Assembly: GCF_013019105.1 (NCBI RefSeq)
Contig: NZ_BLTE01000004.1
Coordinates: forward strand, 1 to 64,000
Length of the DNA: 64,000 bases
From: Fundidesulfovibrio magnetotacticus
GTDB taxonomy: Bacteria > Desulfobacterota > Desulfovibrionia > Desulfovibrionales > Desulfovibrionaceae
Direction of reading: 5' to 3'
Shown here one piece after another: positions 10,060 to 17,415 of the stretch. The notes beneath the pieces are model-generated. The model had not been told where the DNA came from. It ran no database searches and saw nothing but the letters and a program-made list of their open reading frames with translations. Position 1 is the stretch's first letter; every line of letters begins with the position of its first letter. Made by a program: the position numbers and the translations under genes.

Positions 10060-10088
10060 TTGACTCGGCCAGAGGAAGTACCTAGATG
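10060..10088 (+). promoter_or_regulatory. possible plus-strand promoter for an antisense RNA
   Basis: TTGACT (10060-10065) and TAGATG (10083-10088) are separated by 17 bp on the plus strand. The -35 is good and the -10 is weak. A transcript from here would end at the plus-strand terminator at 10128-10170. It would be about 75 nt long and fully antisense to the 5' untranslated region of the mini-ORF. Confidence 0.25.
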
Positions 10089-10127
10089 AGGAGGTACCAG
10101 CTGCTCATTGGATACGTCCAATGGCCG

Positions 10128-10170
10128 AATCGCCCAGGTCTCGTGCGCTTTCGAGCCTGGGCGATTTTTT
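10128..10170 (+). terminator. intrinsic terminator on the plus strand with no plus-strand gene upstream
   Basis: Arms ATCGCCCAGG (10129-10138) and CCTGGGCGAT (10156-10165) pair perfectly over 10 bp, with a further short inner stem, and a run of six T follows on the plus strand. All cas genes run the other way, so this terminator implies either a plus-strand RNA antisense to the mini-ORF leader or insulation of the neighbouring element. On the minus strand it lacks a T-run. Confidence 0.75.
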
Positions 10171-10199
10171 GATCGGCATGGAGTGGGGCCATGTCAATT

Positions 10200-10234
10200 A
10201 ATATCATCATGTAAATTTTTACAGCTATAACCTT
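10200..10234 (-). promoter_or_regulatory. protospacer-like site with AAG PAM, target of the pseudo-spacer
   Basis: On the minus strand AAG (10234-10232) is followed directly by GTTATAGCTG (10231-10222). The degenerate spacer at 10301-10269 begins GTTATGGCTG. Nine of the ten seed positions match. The one mismatch is at position 6, which is flipped out in type I-E Cascade and does not need to pair. Complementarity then breaks down, as expected for binding without cleavage. The site lies in the AT-rich block upstream of the 31-codon ORF. It overlaps an inverted repeat (TGTAAA/TTTACA, 10211-10222) and abuts a TTGACA at 10197-10192. Confidence 0.65.
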
Positions 10235-10239
10235 CATTC

Positions 10240-10330
10240 AAAAAAAACCCCACGCGAGTGGGGAACAAAACCCTCCAACATGTCAAATTAGCAGCCATAA
10301 CTGGGTCATCCCCCCTTGCGAGGGGAACTC
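10240..10330 (-). ncRNA. CreA/CreR-like pseudo-crRNA: degenerate repeat, pseudo-spacer, degenerate repeat
   Basis: Two degenerate 29-nt repeats (10302-10330 and 10240-10268) flank a 33-nt pseudo-spacer (10269-10301). Repeat starts are 62 bp apart, as between the two oldest repeats of the array. Both keep the CCCC/GGGG stem with an 8-nt interval and a GGGGAAC-type edge, but the inner stem bases change together: CCCCT/AGGGG in the first repeat and CCCCAC/GTGGGG in the second. On the minus strand the second repeat hairpin runs straight into eight T, so it can act as the terminator of the RNA. Known CreA and CreR RNAs share this layout and sit among cas genes, where they guide Cascade to a nearby promoter through a seed-only match. 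Confidence 0.75.
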
Positions 10331-10432
10331 TGGCTGATGTCCAAGGCAGGACCGTGATTCGGAGCTTTCCGTGTAGGCGGGAGGTTTCGCTGGCACACGG
10401 GGCCGTGCAAACTCTCGCACATCAATTGATAT

Positions 10433-10461
10433 TACCTAACACACAGGCCGTTCTTGGTCAA
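10433..10461 (-). promoter_or_regulatory. candidate promoter of the pseudo-crRNA
   Basis: On the minus strand TTGACC (10461-10456) and TAGGTA (10438-10433) lie 17 bp apart. The -35 is strong and the -10 is weak, continuing as TAGGTAATAT. Transcription would start roughly 95 bp before the first degenerate repeat, just after the cas3 stop codon at 10475. Read-through from cas3 is an alternative source of the RNA. Confidence 0.3.
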
Positions 10462-10474
10462 GGCACTGTTATGC

Positions 10475-13180
10475 TTAGTTTTTTCTTTGAAACCCGAGCC
10501 CCCGGCCCGGGCTATAGCGCAGACCTTCCCAGCCCGGCAGGGCGCAGCGCCATTCGTCTGAGCCTGCGCGCTCGAAGGGAATCAGCCGCGCCCAGCGGCC
10601 CTTGTCGGGCAGTTGCGCCTCCAGGGCGTCCAGGCGCTCCTTCCAGACTCCCTCGGGGTCAGGCAGCCCCATGAGGCGCGAAGCCAGCACGGACACCTCG
10701 GACAAGGCGCAGGCCTTGGCGTCCAGGGCGTGCGAGCCCCACAGCCGCAACGGCCCGTCCTCGAAGATGGCAAGTCGAAGCGTCACGGAAGGCTGGCCAA
10801 GCCGGGTGGGCGTGAGCCTGTCGTTGTGCCAGACCCCGTTGGCCGACGCAGTGCCGTAGCCCTGCCTGAAGTCCAGCAGGTTCAAGTCCGCCAAGCTGCG
10901 CTCGCCCTTGGTTTTTATCCACTGCAAGGCGTCTTCGCTCTTGAGCAGTTCAGGCGTGTCGGGATCATCCAAAGCGTAGGCCCCCTCCACCAGCCGCCTG
11001 GCGTCCTCGGGCATCGAAAGCCTGCCTGTGGTCTCTAGCAGCCGCGCCGTGCGCCAGAGAACGCCCGGCATGGGGTAGACAAACAGTCCCGTGCCCAGCT
11101 CCGTTTTGCCCCAGTCCGGCCCTGCGTCCGGTAGCGCCTGCGGCCCCACCACCAACACGGAAGGCGCTTCGAAGCCGGCCGGACGCCAGTCCCGCTTGTG
11201 GCGCTGACAGCGCCCGGCGCGCTGGATGACCAACTCCATGGGCGCTAGCTCGGTGACGAGGTGGTCGAAATCCAGGTCAAGCGACTGCTCAACCACCTGG
11301 GTGGCTACAAGGATTTTGCCCTTGCGGACCTCCCGCGTGGAGTCCTTGTCGAACATGGAAAGCACGTCCGCCTCGATGGCCTGGCGGTCGCCCAGGGCGA
11401 AGCGCGCGTGGAAGAGGATGAGATCCTCGGGCGGAACGGACCGGGCGAGGGCGTCGAAAGTCTCGGTGGCCCGGTCCACCGTGTTGAGAATGAACGCGGC
11501 GCAGCCCCCCGCCTCGCGCACGGCCAGCAAACGAGCGATGGCCTCTTCGCGGCTGGCGGTCATTTTCACCGCAACCTTCAGAGACCGCTCGGAAGGCAGC
11601 CCGTGTTCCTCGACGTCCTGGGCGTCCACGCGCGTGGCCAGGGGTAGCGGCCGGTTGGTGAGGACGGGCGGGGTGATCCCCGCGCCCTCACAGAAAGCCG
11701 TAACCAACTGCTGCTTCACGTCCAGGGGAAGCGTGGCCGAAAGCAGGATCACGCTGCCGCCAAGACCCGCTTGGAAAGCAATCAGATTCTCCAGCAGCCG
11801 CGTGGTGTAGGGCGCGTAGGCGTGCACCTCGTCGACGATCAGCACGTTTCGACCCAGACCCAGCAGCCTCAGGCTTTGATGACGGGAAGGCAGCACGGCC
11901 AGGAGGGCCTGGTCCAGTGTGCCCACGCCGCAGGGGGCGAGCAGCGCCTTTTTGCGGTTGTCGGCCAGCCAGGCCGTGCAGAAGGCCCCGGAGTCGGGGG
12001 ATTCGTCGTCGTTTTGGTCGCCGTCGCTGGGGCGTCCGCGCTCGAGTCCGATGCTGAACAGGAAATCGTCGTGGAGGCTGCGCGCGCCGTGGGCAAGCAT
12101 GAGCGACGCAGGCCCGATGGGCGACTCCTCGAACAATGCCCGGTAGCTCTCGTTCAAGCGGGCGTACATGCCGTTGGCCGTGGCCATGGTGGGCAGACCC
12201 ACGTAGAGCCCCCGGGCGTCGCCACGGGACATGATGCCGTGGGCGGCCAACAGCGCGGCCTCCGTTTTGCCCGAGCCGGTGACGTCCTCGAAGATGAGCA
12301 GGCACTGGCCGTGCGGTCGTGCGGCCTCCCGCAGGGCGAACTCCTGCAGGGGGGTAGGGCATGCCCCCTTGGGCAAGTGTGGCAGCAGTTCGCCGAATCC
12401 AGCTGCAGCGTGCGGCTCCGGACACAACACGCCGCTTCTCGTCACGGCCTCCCGGGCTGCCGGAAGGGCGTGGCGCTCCAGATAGTCCTCCAGGGGCATC
12501 GAATCCCGGATGAACGGGAAGCCCTCGCCGGAAGCCATCCAGTCGCAGAGAACGAGGAGGCCGGAAAAGAGCCATGAGACGGGTCTGAACAGGTAGGCTT
12601 CCTCATCGGCAAGCTGCGCGAGATCGACGGGGAATAGGCGCAGCCCCTCATCGAAGAACGCCTGCGCGTCTTCGCGGACCAGAGGCGGCATGTCGCAGGC
12701 GTTTGGACTGCAGCAGGGCCTTCCGTGGTGCCCGAAGGCGGCGGAAGCCAGAGGGTCGAGCACGTCGAAGAGGTCGTCCAGGCTGCCGACTGCGTGCGTC
12801 CCACGCAGGGCGCGGCGGATGGCTTCCTCGAACAGCTCCAGGCCCAGTTCCGTATGGTGGGCCTCCCTTGAGCGCCGGGCAGGATCGCCGCCCGCGTCCT
12901 TTACGATGTCCCGGCGCATGTTCTGGAAGGCTGGAGCAACTTTGCCCAGGTCATGCAGAAAGGCGAAGAAGAGGAGCAGCTTTTCAAAACGTTGGCGATC
13001 GAATGTTGGTGTGAGACCATGCAGGCGGTCGAGGAGTCTGGCGTCGCGCTCAAACAGCACCTGGAGGACTGCCGCCACGTCGGCGCAATGGTATAGTAAA
13101 GGGTGCCATTCTGCATCTCCCCGGGTGGCTTTGCCCCAATATCGAAAAAGATTGCTATTGTTGTTTGTCATGTCATTCAT
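10475..13180 (-). CDS. cas3: CRISPR-associated helicase/nuclease Cas3, type I-E
   Basis: A 901-aa HD nuclease fused to an SF2 helicase, the DNA-degrading effector recruited by Cascade. The HD part shows HPLLYHCADVAAV near residue 26 and FLHDLGKVAPAF near 73. The helicase shows Walker A TGSGKTEAA near 300, the DEVH box (LIVDEVHAYAP) near 448 and motif VI QRAGRCQRHKRD near 654. The length is normal. The ATG at 13180 has no clear Shine-Dalgarno, and the upstream 300 bp are AT-rich. It is separated from cse1 by the pseudo-crRNA/mini-ORF interval, so it is likely its own transcription unit. Confidence 0.97.
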   Translation of the reverse strand: MNDMTNNNSNLFRYWGKATRGDAEWHPLLYHCADVAAVLQVLFERDARLLDRLHGLTPTFDRQRFEKLLLFFAFLHDLGKVAPAFQNMRRDIVKDAGGDPARRSREAHHTELGLELFEEAIRRALRGTHAVGSLDDLFDVLDPLASAAFGHHGRPCCSPNACDMPPLVREDAQAFFDEGLRLFPVDLAQLADEEAYLFRPVSWLFSGLLVLCDWMASGEGFPFIRDSMPLEDYLERHALPAAREAVTRSGVLCPEPHAAAGFGELLPHLPKGACPTPLQEFALREAARPHGQCLLIFEDVTGSGKTEAALLAAHGIMSRGDARGLYVGLPTMATANGMYARLNESYRALFEESPIGPASLMLAHGARSLHDDFLFSIGLERGRPSDGDQNDDESPDSGAFCTAWLADNRKKALLAPCGVGTLDQALLAVLPSRHQSLRLLGLGRNVLIVDEVHAYAPYTTRLLENLIAFQAGLGGSVILLSATLPLDVKQQLVTAFCEGAGITPPVLTNRPLPLATRVDAQDVEEHGLPSERSLKVAVKMTASREEAIARLLAVREAGGCAAFILNTVDRATETFDALARSVPPEDLILFHARFALGDRQAIEADVLSMFDKDSTREVRKGKILVATQVVEQSLDLDFDHLVTELAPMELVIQRAGRCQRHKRDWRPAGFEAPSVLVVGPQALPDAGPDWGKTELGTGLFVYPMPGVLWRTARLLETTGRLSMPEDARRLVEGAYALDDPDTPELLKSEDALQWIKTKGERSLADLNLLDFRQGYGTASANGVWHNDRLTPTRLGQPSVTLRLAIFEDGPLRLWGSHALDAKACALSEVSVLASRLMGLPDPEGVWKERLDALEAQLPDKGRWARLIPFERAGSDEWRCALPGWEGLRYSPGRGLGFQRKN

Positions 13181-13647
13181 GGCGATGCCATGGATTGTTA
13201 TGCTGTAGGTTTAATTGATTGTTTGTTGACTGTGATGTGTGATGTATGGCGATGTTTGCGAAAACTATCTGTCGTGTTGCGTTAATATGTCTATGATGTG
13301 TATTTCGATTGTATTTATCGTGATGGACAAGAATTTTGCCAGATTCCAAGAAAAAATACGATGGGAAATCAACGCTTGTAAGGGGATTGTTCCCGTGGCC
13401 CTCGGATTGTCCAGGGCCGGGAAGCCTTGCAACTCAGTGCCCCTCCGGTTTCGAGCCTCAGTCTTTGGCGATCTGAAATAATCACTCATGACATGACACG
13501 TTTGGCTAAAAATGGCGTTCCTCATGTGGTTGAATGCGCTCGCACGTGGGCAATGCCATCACCTCCGTGCTGAGGCCTACCCAGGTGGTTGCGGGTACTC
13601 ACCTCATGGCAGCGTGTTTCACCATAACCTTGCAGCTTGGAGATTCC
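13181..13647. other. AT-rich intergenic region upstream of cas3
   Basis: I see no convincing gene in these 467 bp. The part nearest cas3 (13181-13380) is strikingly AT-rich for this chromosome and has TGATGT-like direct repeats at 13231-13252, which suggests promoter and regulator binding sites for cas3. The rest returns to normal composition. Several short ORFs overlap here without RBS support. The end carries the leader of the small gene at 13648. Confidence 0.5.
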
Positions 13648-13953
13648 ATGGAACACTCGGCAATGTCTACGATCTCTTCTCAACATGCCACCCCTGTCGA
13701 TTGGGACAAGCTCCTGCCACCCTCGGTCGGAATCTTCTGGCGGCATCGCTGGAAGGAGTACGTCCAAAACTACGGCTTCCCCTTCTCGCGAGGATACATC
13801 CAGAACCTGGACAGCCAAGGCGAGGGGCCGCCCCATGTGCTCCAGTTCGGCCGGGTCGCCTATACCCGGGAGGAACTTGTGGGGTGGCTCAATACGCGTC
13901 AGGCCATGCATCCGAAAGGAAACCTCTGCCGGACTCCCGGTAAAAGCGTTTGA
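13648..13953 (+). CDS. small AlpA/excisionase-like protein
   Basis: A 101-aa protein starting at the ATG 13648, after TTGGAG. The open frame extends upstream without an RBS. The core reads as a winged helix-turn-helix-like segment: GIFWRHRWKEYVQNYGFPFS, then RGYIQNLDSQGEGPP and FGRVAYTREELVGWL. The latter resembles the VRFRREDLDAWL ending of AlpA/Xis-type proteins. The gene sits just upstream of a primase-polymerase gene, the order found in P4-like satellites and other integrative elements. I infer regulation of element genes or excision; direct sequence evidence is modest. Confidence 0.6.
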   Translation: MEHSAMSTISSQHATPVDWDKLLPPSVGIFWRHRWKEYVQNYGFPFSRGYIQNLDSQGEGPPHVLQFGRVAYTREELVGWLNTRQAMHPKGNLCRTPGKSV

Positions 13954-14087
13954 TCAAGGACCTGCTCGTGAGGTCTCTTCGGCCCGATCATTCCACATTG
14001 CAGAATCCTTCCGGCGAGTAACGCCGAGAAGTTTGAACCCCTCCGGGATCGCAATCAATGCGAGCCCAAATCCTCAAAGGACATCGC

Positions 14088-15509
14088 ATGTTAGCTACCA
14101 TTCCCTCCTCCACAGTGCTCGACTCCCTGACAGCGTTGAAACAATCGGCCTCCAAGGCCGAGGCTGCCCAGTGGTATGCCGAAAACGGCATCCCAGTCTT
14201 TCCCTGCGGCACGGACAAGCGTCCCCGTATCAAAGGCGAGTTCCACGCGGCAACGGCGGATGTAGAGCGCGTGAAGGCCTGGTGGAAAAAATGGCCGGAC
14301 GCGTCCATCGGATGCCCCACAGGCGAAGGCCTCGATGCCTTCGTCCTGGACGTGGATCAGCCGGACGGGCCAGCGGCGCTGGCAGAGCTTGAATCCCGGT
14401 ACGGTAAGTTGCCTGCCACTCTGGAGCAGAGGACTGGCGGTGGTGGACGTCAACTGTTCTTCCGGATGCCCGCCGAAGGCGACGTGAGGAACTCGGCCGG
14501 TAAGCTCGGGGAAGGCCTCGATATCCGTGGGAACGGGGGCTACGTCATCCTGCCTCCCTCGAGTCATCCCTCTGGCGGGGGTTACCAGTGGCTCGAGGGG
14601 CAGAGGCCCGTTGAGCAGGCCCCGGAATGGCTGCTGAACCTGCTTGACCCTAACAGGAATGGCGGCAAAGGCGTCTTCCTGCCGCAACCGCTGAGCCTTG
14701 GGGGCGTGTCGGTCTACGGCAACCGTGCGTTGGCTGACGAGTGCGCCAAGGTGGCTGCCACGCCAGAGGGAAGCCGCAATGACACGTTGAACCAAAGCGC
14801 CTATGCCCTGGGACAACTGGTGGGCGGAGGCGAGGTGGATCGTCAGAAGGCTGCGGACGCCCTCCTTGACGCCGCTCTTCAGGCAGGGCTCCCCCCCGAC
14901 GAGGCGCTCCGTACGCTGCAGAGTGGTCTAGCGGCAGGTGAACGGTCCCCCCGTCAGGCACGGCAGTCGCACCGCGCCGAAGAGCTTGTGAAGGCTGCGG
15001 CTGGGGCTGGGGCACCATCGTCCCTGGAGAAGGAAGGATCATTCATCGCGACCTTGGATCTGAGCAGGTTCGAAGCGGGTTCTCTCCTTGCGACCACACC
15101 TGCCCCGCTCACGTGGGTTCTGAACCAGTCACTCCTGTCAGGTACGGTCGGTTTTGTGTGTGGCGCCCCCGGTGTTGGCAAGTCTACGTTTCTGCTTCAG
15201 CTTGCCGCCGCGGTTGCTACCGGGCATCCCTTCTTCGGCGACAACCTCTTGCCGAGCGGCAAGGGGAAAGTCTTGGCGCTCTTCGCCGAGGAGGACGAAC
15301 GCATTCTGGTGCGGCGCGTCAAGTCGCTTTCCTGCGCGGCCTTGGAGGAGCATAGCTGGGATCGGATGCCAGAATCTGCAAAAGAGGATTTGGAGCACAA
15401 CCTCATTCTTGTCCCCGCTGCGGGAGAGGACCTGAGGTTCATTGACGCTTCCGGTGGGAGCCCTCGGGCCACGAAGACGTACTGGATCTTCTCGCCAAGC
15501 TCAAGGTGA
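14088..15509 (+). CDS. primase-polymerase/RepA-type ATPase, N-terminal part of a frameshifted gene
   Basis: Residues about 15-190 form a bifunctional prim-pol domain (AEAAQWYAENGIPVFPCG, IGCPTGEGLDAFVLDVDQPD, RTGGGGRQLFFR). From about residue 335 comes a RepA-like RecA/AAA ATPase with Walker A CGAPGVGKST near 358 and FAEEDERILVRR. Such proteins prime replication of plasmids, phages and satellites. The frame ends in an aberrant tail (KTYWIFSPSSR). The Walker B strand and the rest of the ATPase continue in another frame from before 15506. The shift lies around 15450-15470, where the other frame reads EPSGHEDVLDLLAKLKV. I chose the ATG at 14088, after AAAGGA; an in-frame ATG at 14058 has no RBS. 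Confidence 0.8.
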   Translation: MLATIPSSTVLDSLTALKQSASKAEAAQWYAENGIPVFPCGTDKRPRIKGEFHAATADVERVKAWWKKWPDASIGCPTGEGLDAFVLDVDQPDGPAALAELESRYGKLPATLEQRTGGGGRQLFFRMPAEGDVRNSAGKLGEGLDIRGNGGYVILPPSSHPSGGGYQWLEGQRPVEQAPEWLLNLLDPNRNGGKGVFLPQPLSLGGVSVYGNRALADECAKVAATPEGSRNDTLNQSAYALGQLVGGGEVDRQKAADALLDAALQAGLPPDEALRTLQSGLAAGERSPRQARQSHRAEELVKAAAGAGAPSSLEKEGSFIATLDLSRFEAGSLLATTPAPLTWVLNQSLLSGTVGFVCGAPGVGKSTFLLQLAAAVATGHPFFGDNLLPSGKGKVLALFAEEDERILVRRVKSLSCAALEEHSWDRMPESAKEDLEHNLILVPAAGEDLRFIDASGGSPRATKTYWIFSPSSR

Positions 15510-16234
15510 TTCAGGACTTGTCTCTGATCGTACTGGACCCTCTCTCACGCTTTTTCGGTGGCAACGAAAACGACAACACTCTGGCTACAGCGTTCTGTCA
15601 GCTTCTGGAGAAACTCGCCAAGGAAACTGGTGCGGCCGTGGTCTGCTGTCACCATGTGGCCAAGGGGGTCGGGCAAACTCCCCGGGGATTCAATCTGGAA
15701 GCGGCTTTGAGCCAGGAGGCCATGCGGGGTGCGTCAGGGTTGACGGGGGCGGCCAGGTGGCAATCTAACATAGTCGCCATGCCCGCCAAGGCGGCGAAGG
15801 AAGAGATTGATGATCCCGACGCGAAGAACGGTGTCTACCTCGCCGCCCAGGTGAGCAAAAAGAACTATGGCCCACCAGAAAGCAAGTTCTTCCTGCGCCG
15901 TGGGGCAGGGGGGATACTCCTGCCGGTCAAGAACCGGCGCTTGCAGGATCTGGACCTCGAACGCGTGCTGAAGGAAAAGGCCTATGCCCTGGTGAAGAGC
16001 CGGGAGGAGGAGGGGGAGAAGCCGTTGACGCTCAAAGGCATCGGGGACATAGAACCTGCCCGCTGGAAACGTGAGGGGCTGAAGGGGGCCACCAAGGTGA
16101 ATGTGCGACAGGCCATTGCTGTGGCCATTAGGGAAGAGCGGCTGTTCGAGGTGGTGCGCTACAATCCCGGGAATCACAGGAATGTGACGTATCTGGCCAC
16201 CGCCCCGGATGCGCCGCGTGCCCCCGCCGGATAG
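15506..16234 (+). CDS. C-terminal part of the frameshifted prim-pol/RepA ATPase
   Basis: This frame carries LSLIVLDPLSRFFGGNENDN (Walker B and the following loop), VVCCHHVAKG and ASGLTGAARWQSNIVAMP, all typical of RepA-like hexameric ATPases. It then has a C-terminal domain of about 100 residues rich in Lys and Glu. It completes the protein started at 14088 and cannot work alone because it lacks Walker A. Joined, the product would be about 715 aa, a normal size for prim-pol/RepA fusions. The break may be a real inactivating indel, an assembly error or, least likely, programmed frameshifting. Confidence 0.8.
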   Translation: MIQDLSLIVLDPLSRFFGGNENDNTLATAFCQLLEKLAKETGAAVVCCHHVAKGVGQTPRGFNLEAALSQEAMRGASGLTGAARWQSNIVAMPAKAAKEEIDDPDAKNGVYLAAQVSKKNYGPPESKFFLRRGAGGILLPVKNRRLQDLDLERVLKEKAYALVKSREEEGEKPLTLKGIGDIEPARWKREGLKGATKVNVRQAIAVAIREERLFEVVRYNPGNHRNVTYLATAPDAPRAPAG

Positions 16235-17014
16235 ATCGTCGGACCAGACACAGCGGACAGACAGGGAAAATGAGGGGGTCCGGTGAGTAACATCTTGTCA
16301 TTCAAGGATATTGCTCGCCGGACAACCTTTTTGGAGGACAGAAGATCGTCCGCCCCTGGAAGCCGCGCCAAGCCTTCATCGGACAGCGGACAGGATTGCT
16401 CTCTATAAGAGAGGGAAGAACACCGTCCGGTGTGTTCTTCCCCTCGCTAGAGTTCCCCAACAGCCTGCAGGGGCTCAATGGTATCGGCGCACACCCGGTA
16501 TGCTGGTCACGGAATGCTTCGAGTCTCCAGATACCCTGCGATTTTCGATGGCACCCATAAGTCGTGTCGATGTGTCCCGATGGAGTTACGATGAGATCAA
16601 CGCCGCGACGCCGAAGTCGATCACCCTCAGCCTGTGTTCCGGCACTTCCCGCCGCCCGTTGTCGTCCAGTTCCCGGCATCAGGTAGGCCGCTACGTCGGC
16701 CGGGTGACGCAGGCAAGAGTTGCGGAGCCTGCCGTGCGCTGGTGCCACGCCGCTGTGACCTTGTGCGCGAGCGTCTTGCACCGGGCCTCCATGACCTGGA
16801 CAGCGGGGAGGTCCACCGCCTTGACGGTCTTGGTGGTGTGGGGCGTGAGCATGTTGGCCTCTAGGGGGATTGAGGTCCGGCGACAGAGTCGGCGGCACAA
16901 GAAGGTGTGGGTCCTGGAAGAGGGAGGGCGGCAATAGCATTGGAAGCGACAGGGTTCGTCCAGGTCCCTCCTCGTTTGGGGGACAGGTGGGGGACAAAAC
17001 CGCCCCCCCAAAGC
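16235..17014. other. decayed region between the primase gene and tRNA-Asn
   Basis: I see no gene I can defend in this 780-bp stretch. Open frames on both strands lack family resemblance and good RBSs. In an element integrated at tRNA-Asn this is where an integrase gene would be expected, but I cannot recognise any tyrosine-recombinase motif. The stretch includes a strong hairpin at 16411-16445. Confidence 0.4.
16411..16445 (+). repeat. inverted repeat downstream of the primase gene
   Basis: GAGGGAAGAACAC (16411-16423) pairs with GTGTTCTTCCCCTC (16432-16445) over about 13 bp, with one extra C and an 8-nt loop. No T-run follows. It could be a termination/stability hairpin of the primase transcript or a protein-binding palindrome. 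Confidence 0.55.
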
Positions 17015-17047
17015 AAAAGGGTTCCGGCCTTTTGGACCGGAACCCTT
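17015..17047 (-). terminator. intrinsic terminator of tRNA-Asn
   Basis: On the minus strand AAGGGTTCCGG pairs with CCGGAACCC and is followed by TTTT, starting 9 bp after the tRNA 3' end. It fits a rho-independent terminator for the tRNA transcript. Confidence 0.8.
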
Positions 17048-17055
17048 GTGTTGCG

Positions 17056-17131
17056 TGGCTCCTCGGGGGTGACTCGAACACCCAACCTAGTGGTTAACAG
17101 CCACCCGCTCTGCCGATTGAGCTACCGAGGA
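17056..17131 (-). tRNA. tRNA-Asn (anticodon GTT)
   Basis: The 76-nt minus-strand cloverleaf has acceptor TCCTCGG/CCGAGGA, discriminator G and an encoded CCA. The D arm starts AGCTCAATCGGCAGAGC, the anticodon loop is CTGTTAA (GTT) and the T loop contains TTCGAGT. Its 3' end faces the decayed primase element and CRISPR locus. tRNA 3' ends are common integration targets, so it is a likely attachment site; I found no second copy of the 3' end in the window. Confidence 0.97.
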
Positions 17132-17415
17132 ACGCTGCCGCCTCGCGGCGGAAGGTCCATTTATGAAATGAGGCCCCCCGCGTCAACCATTTTTTTCGAG
17201 GCCCCCGTGCGGCCCCCTGCCTTGCGCTTGATTCCTCCGGGCAGGGTTCGCCTCGCGTCGGCTTCGCGGCGCCCGGGAAGGCCTCCCACAAGCCCGCGCG
17301 GCTCCCGGGAAGCGCCGGCGGGCTCTCCGCGCCGCGTTTCTTGACGCTCCCCGGCAATTGGCATAGGTCAGGCCGATTCCATTCTACCGATCAGACCAGA
17401 TCACGGAGTGAGCAT

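Noticed and set aside
10360-10388. Possible third degenerate repeat upstream of the pseudo-crRNA
   Set aside because: It matches the consensus at only about 13 of 29 positions, starts 58 bp from the next repeat and lacks the CCCC/GGGG stem, so I cannot separate it from chance.
16302-17081. A 259-aa minus-strand frame where an integrase would be expected
   Set aside because: No tyrosine-recombinase R-H-R-Y motifs, no RBS and unusual composition; it also overlaps the tRNA terminator and tRNA region.
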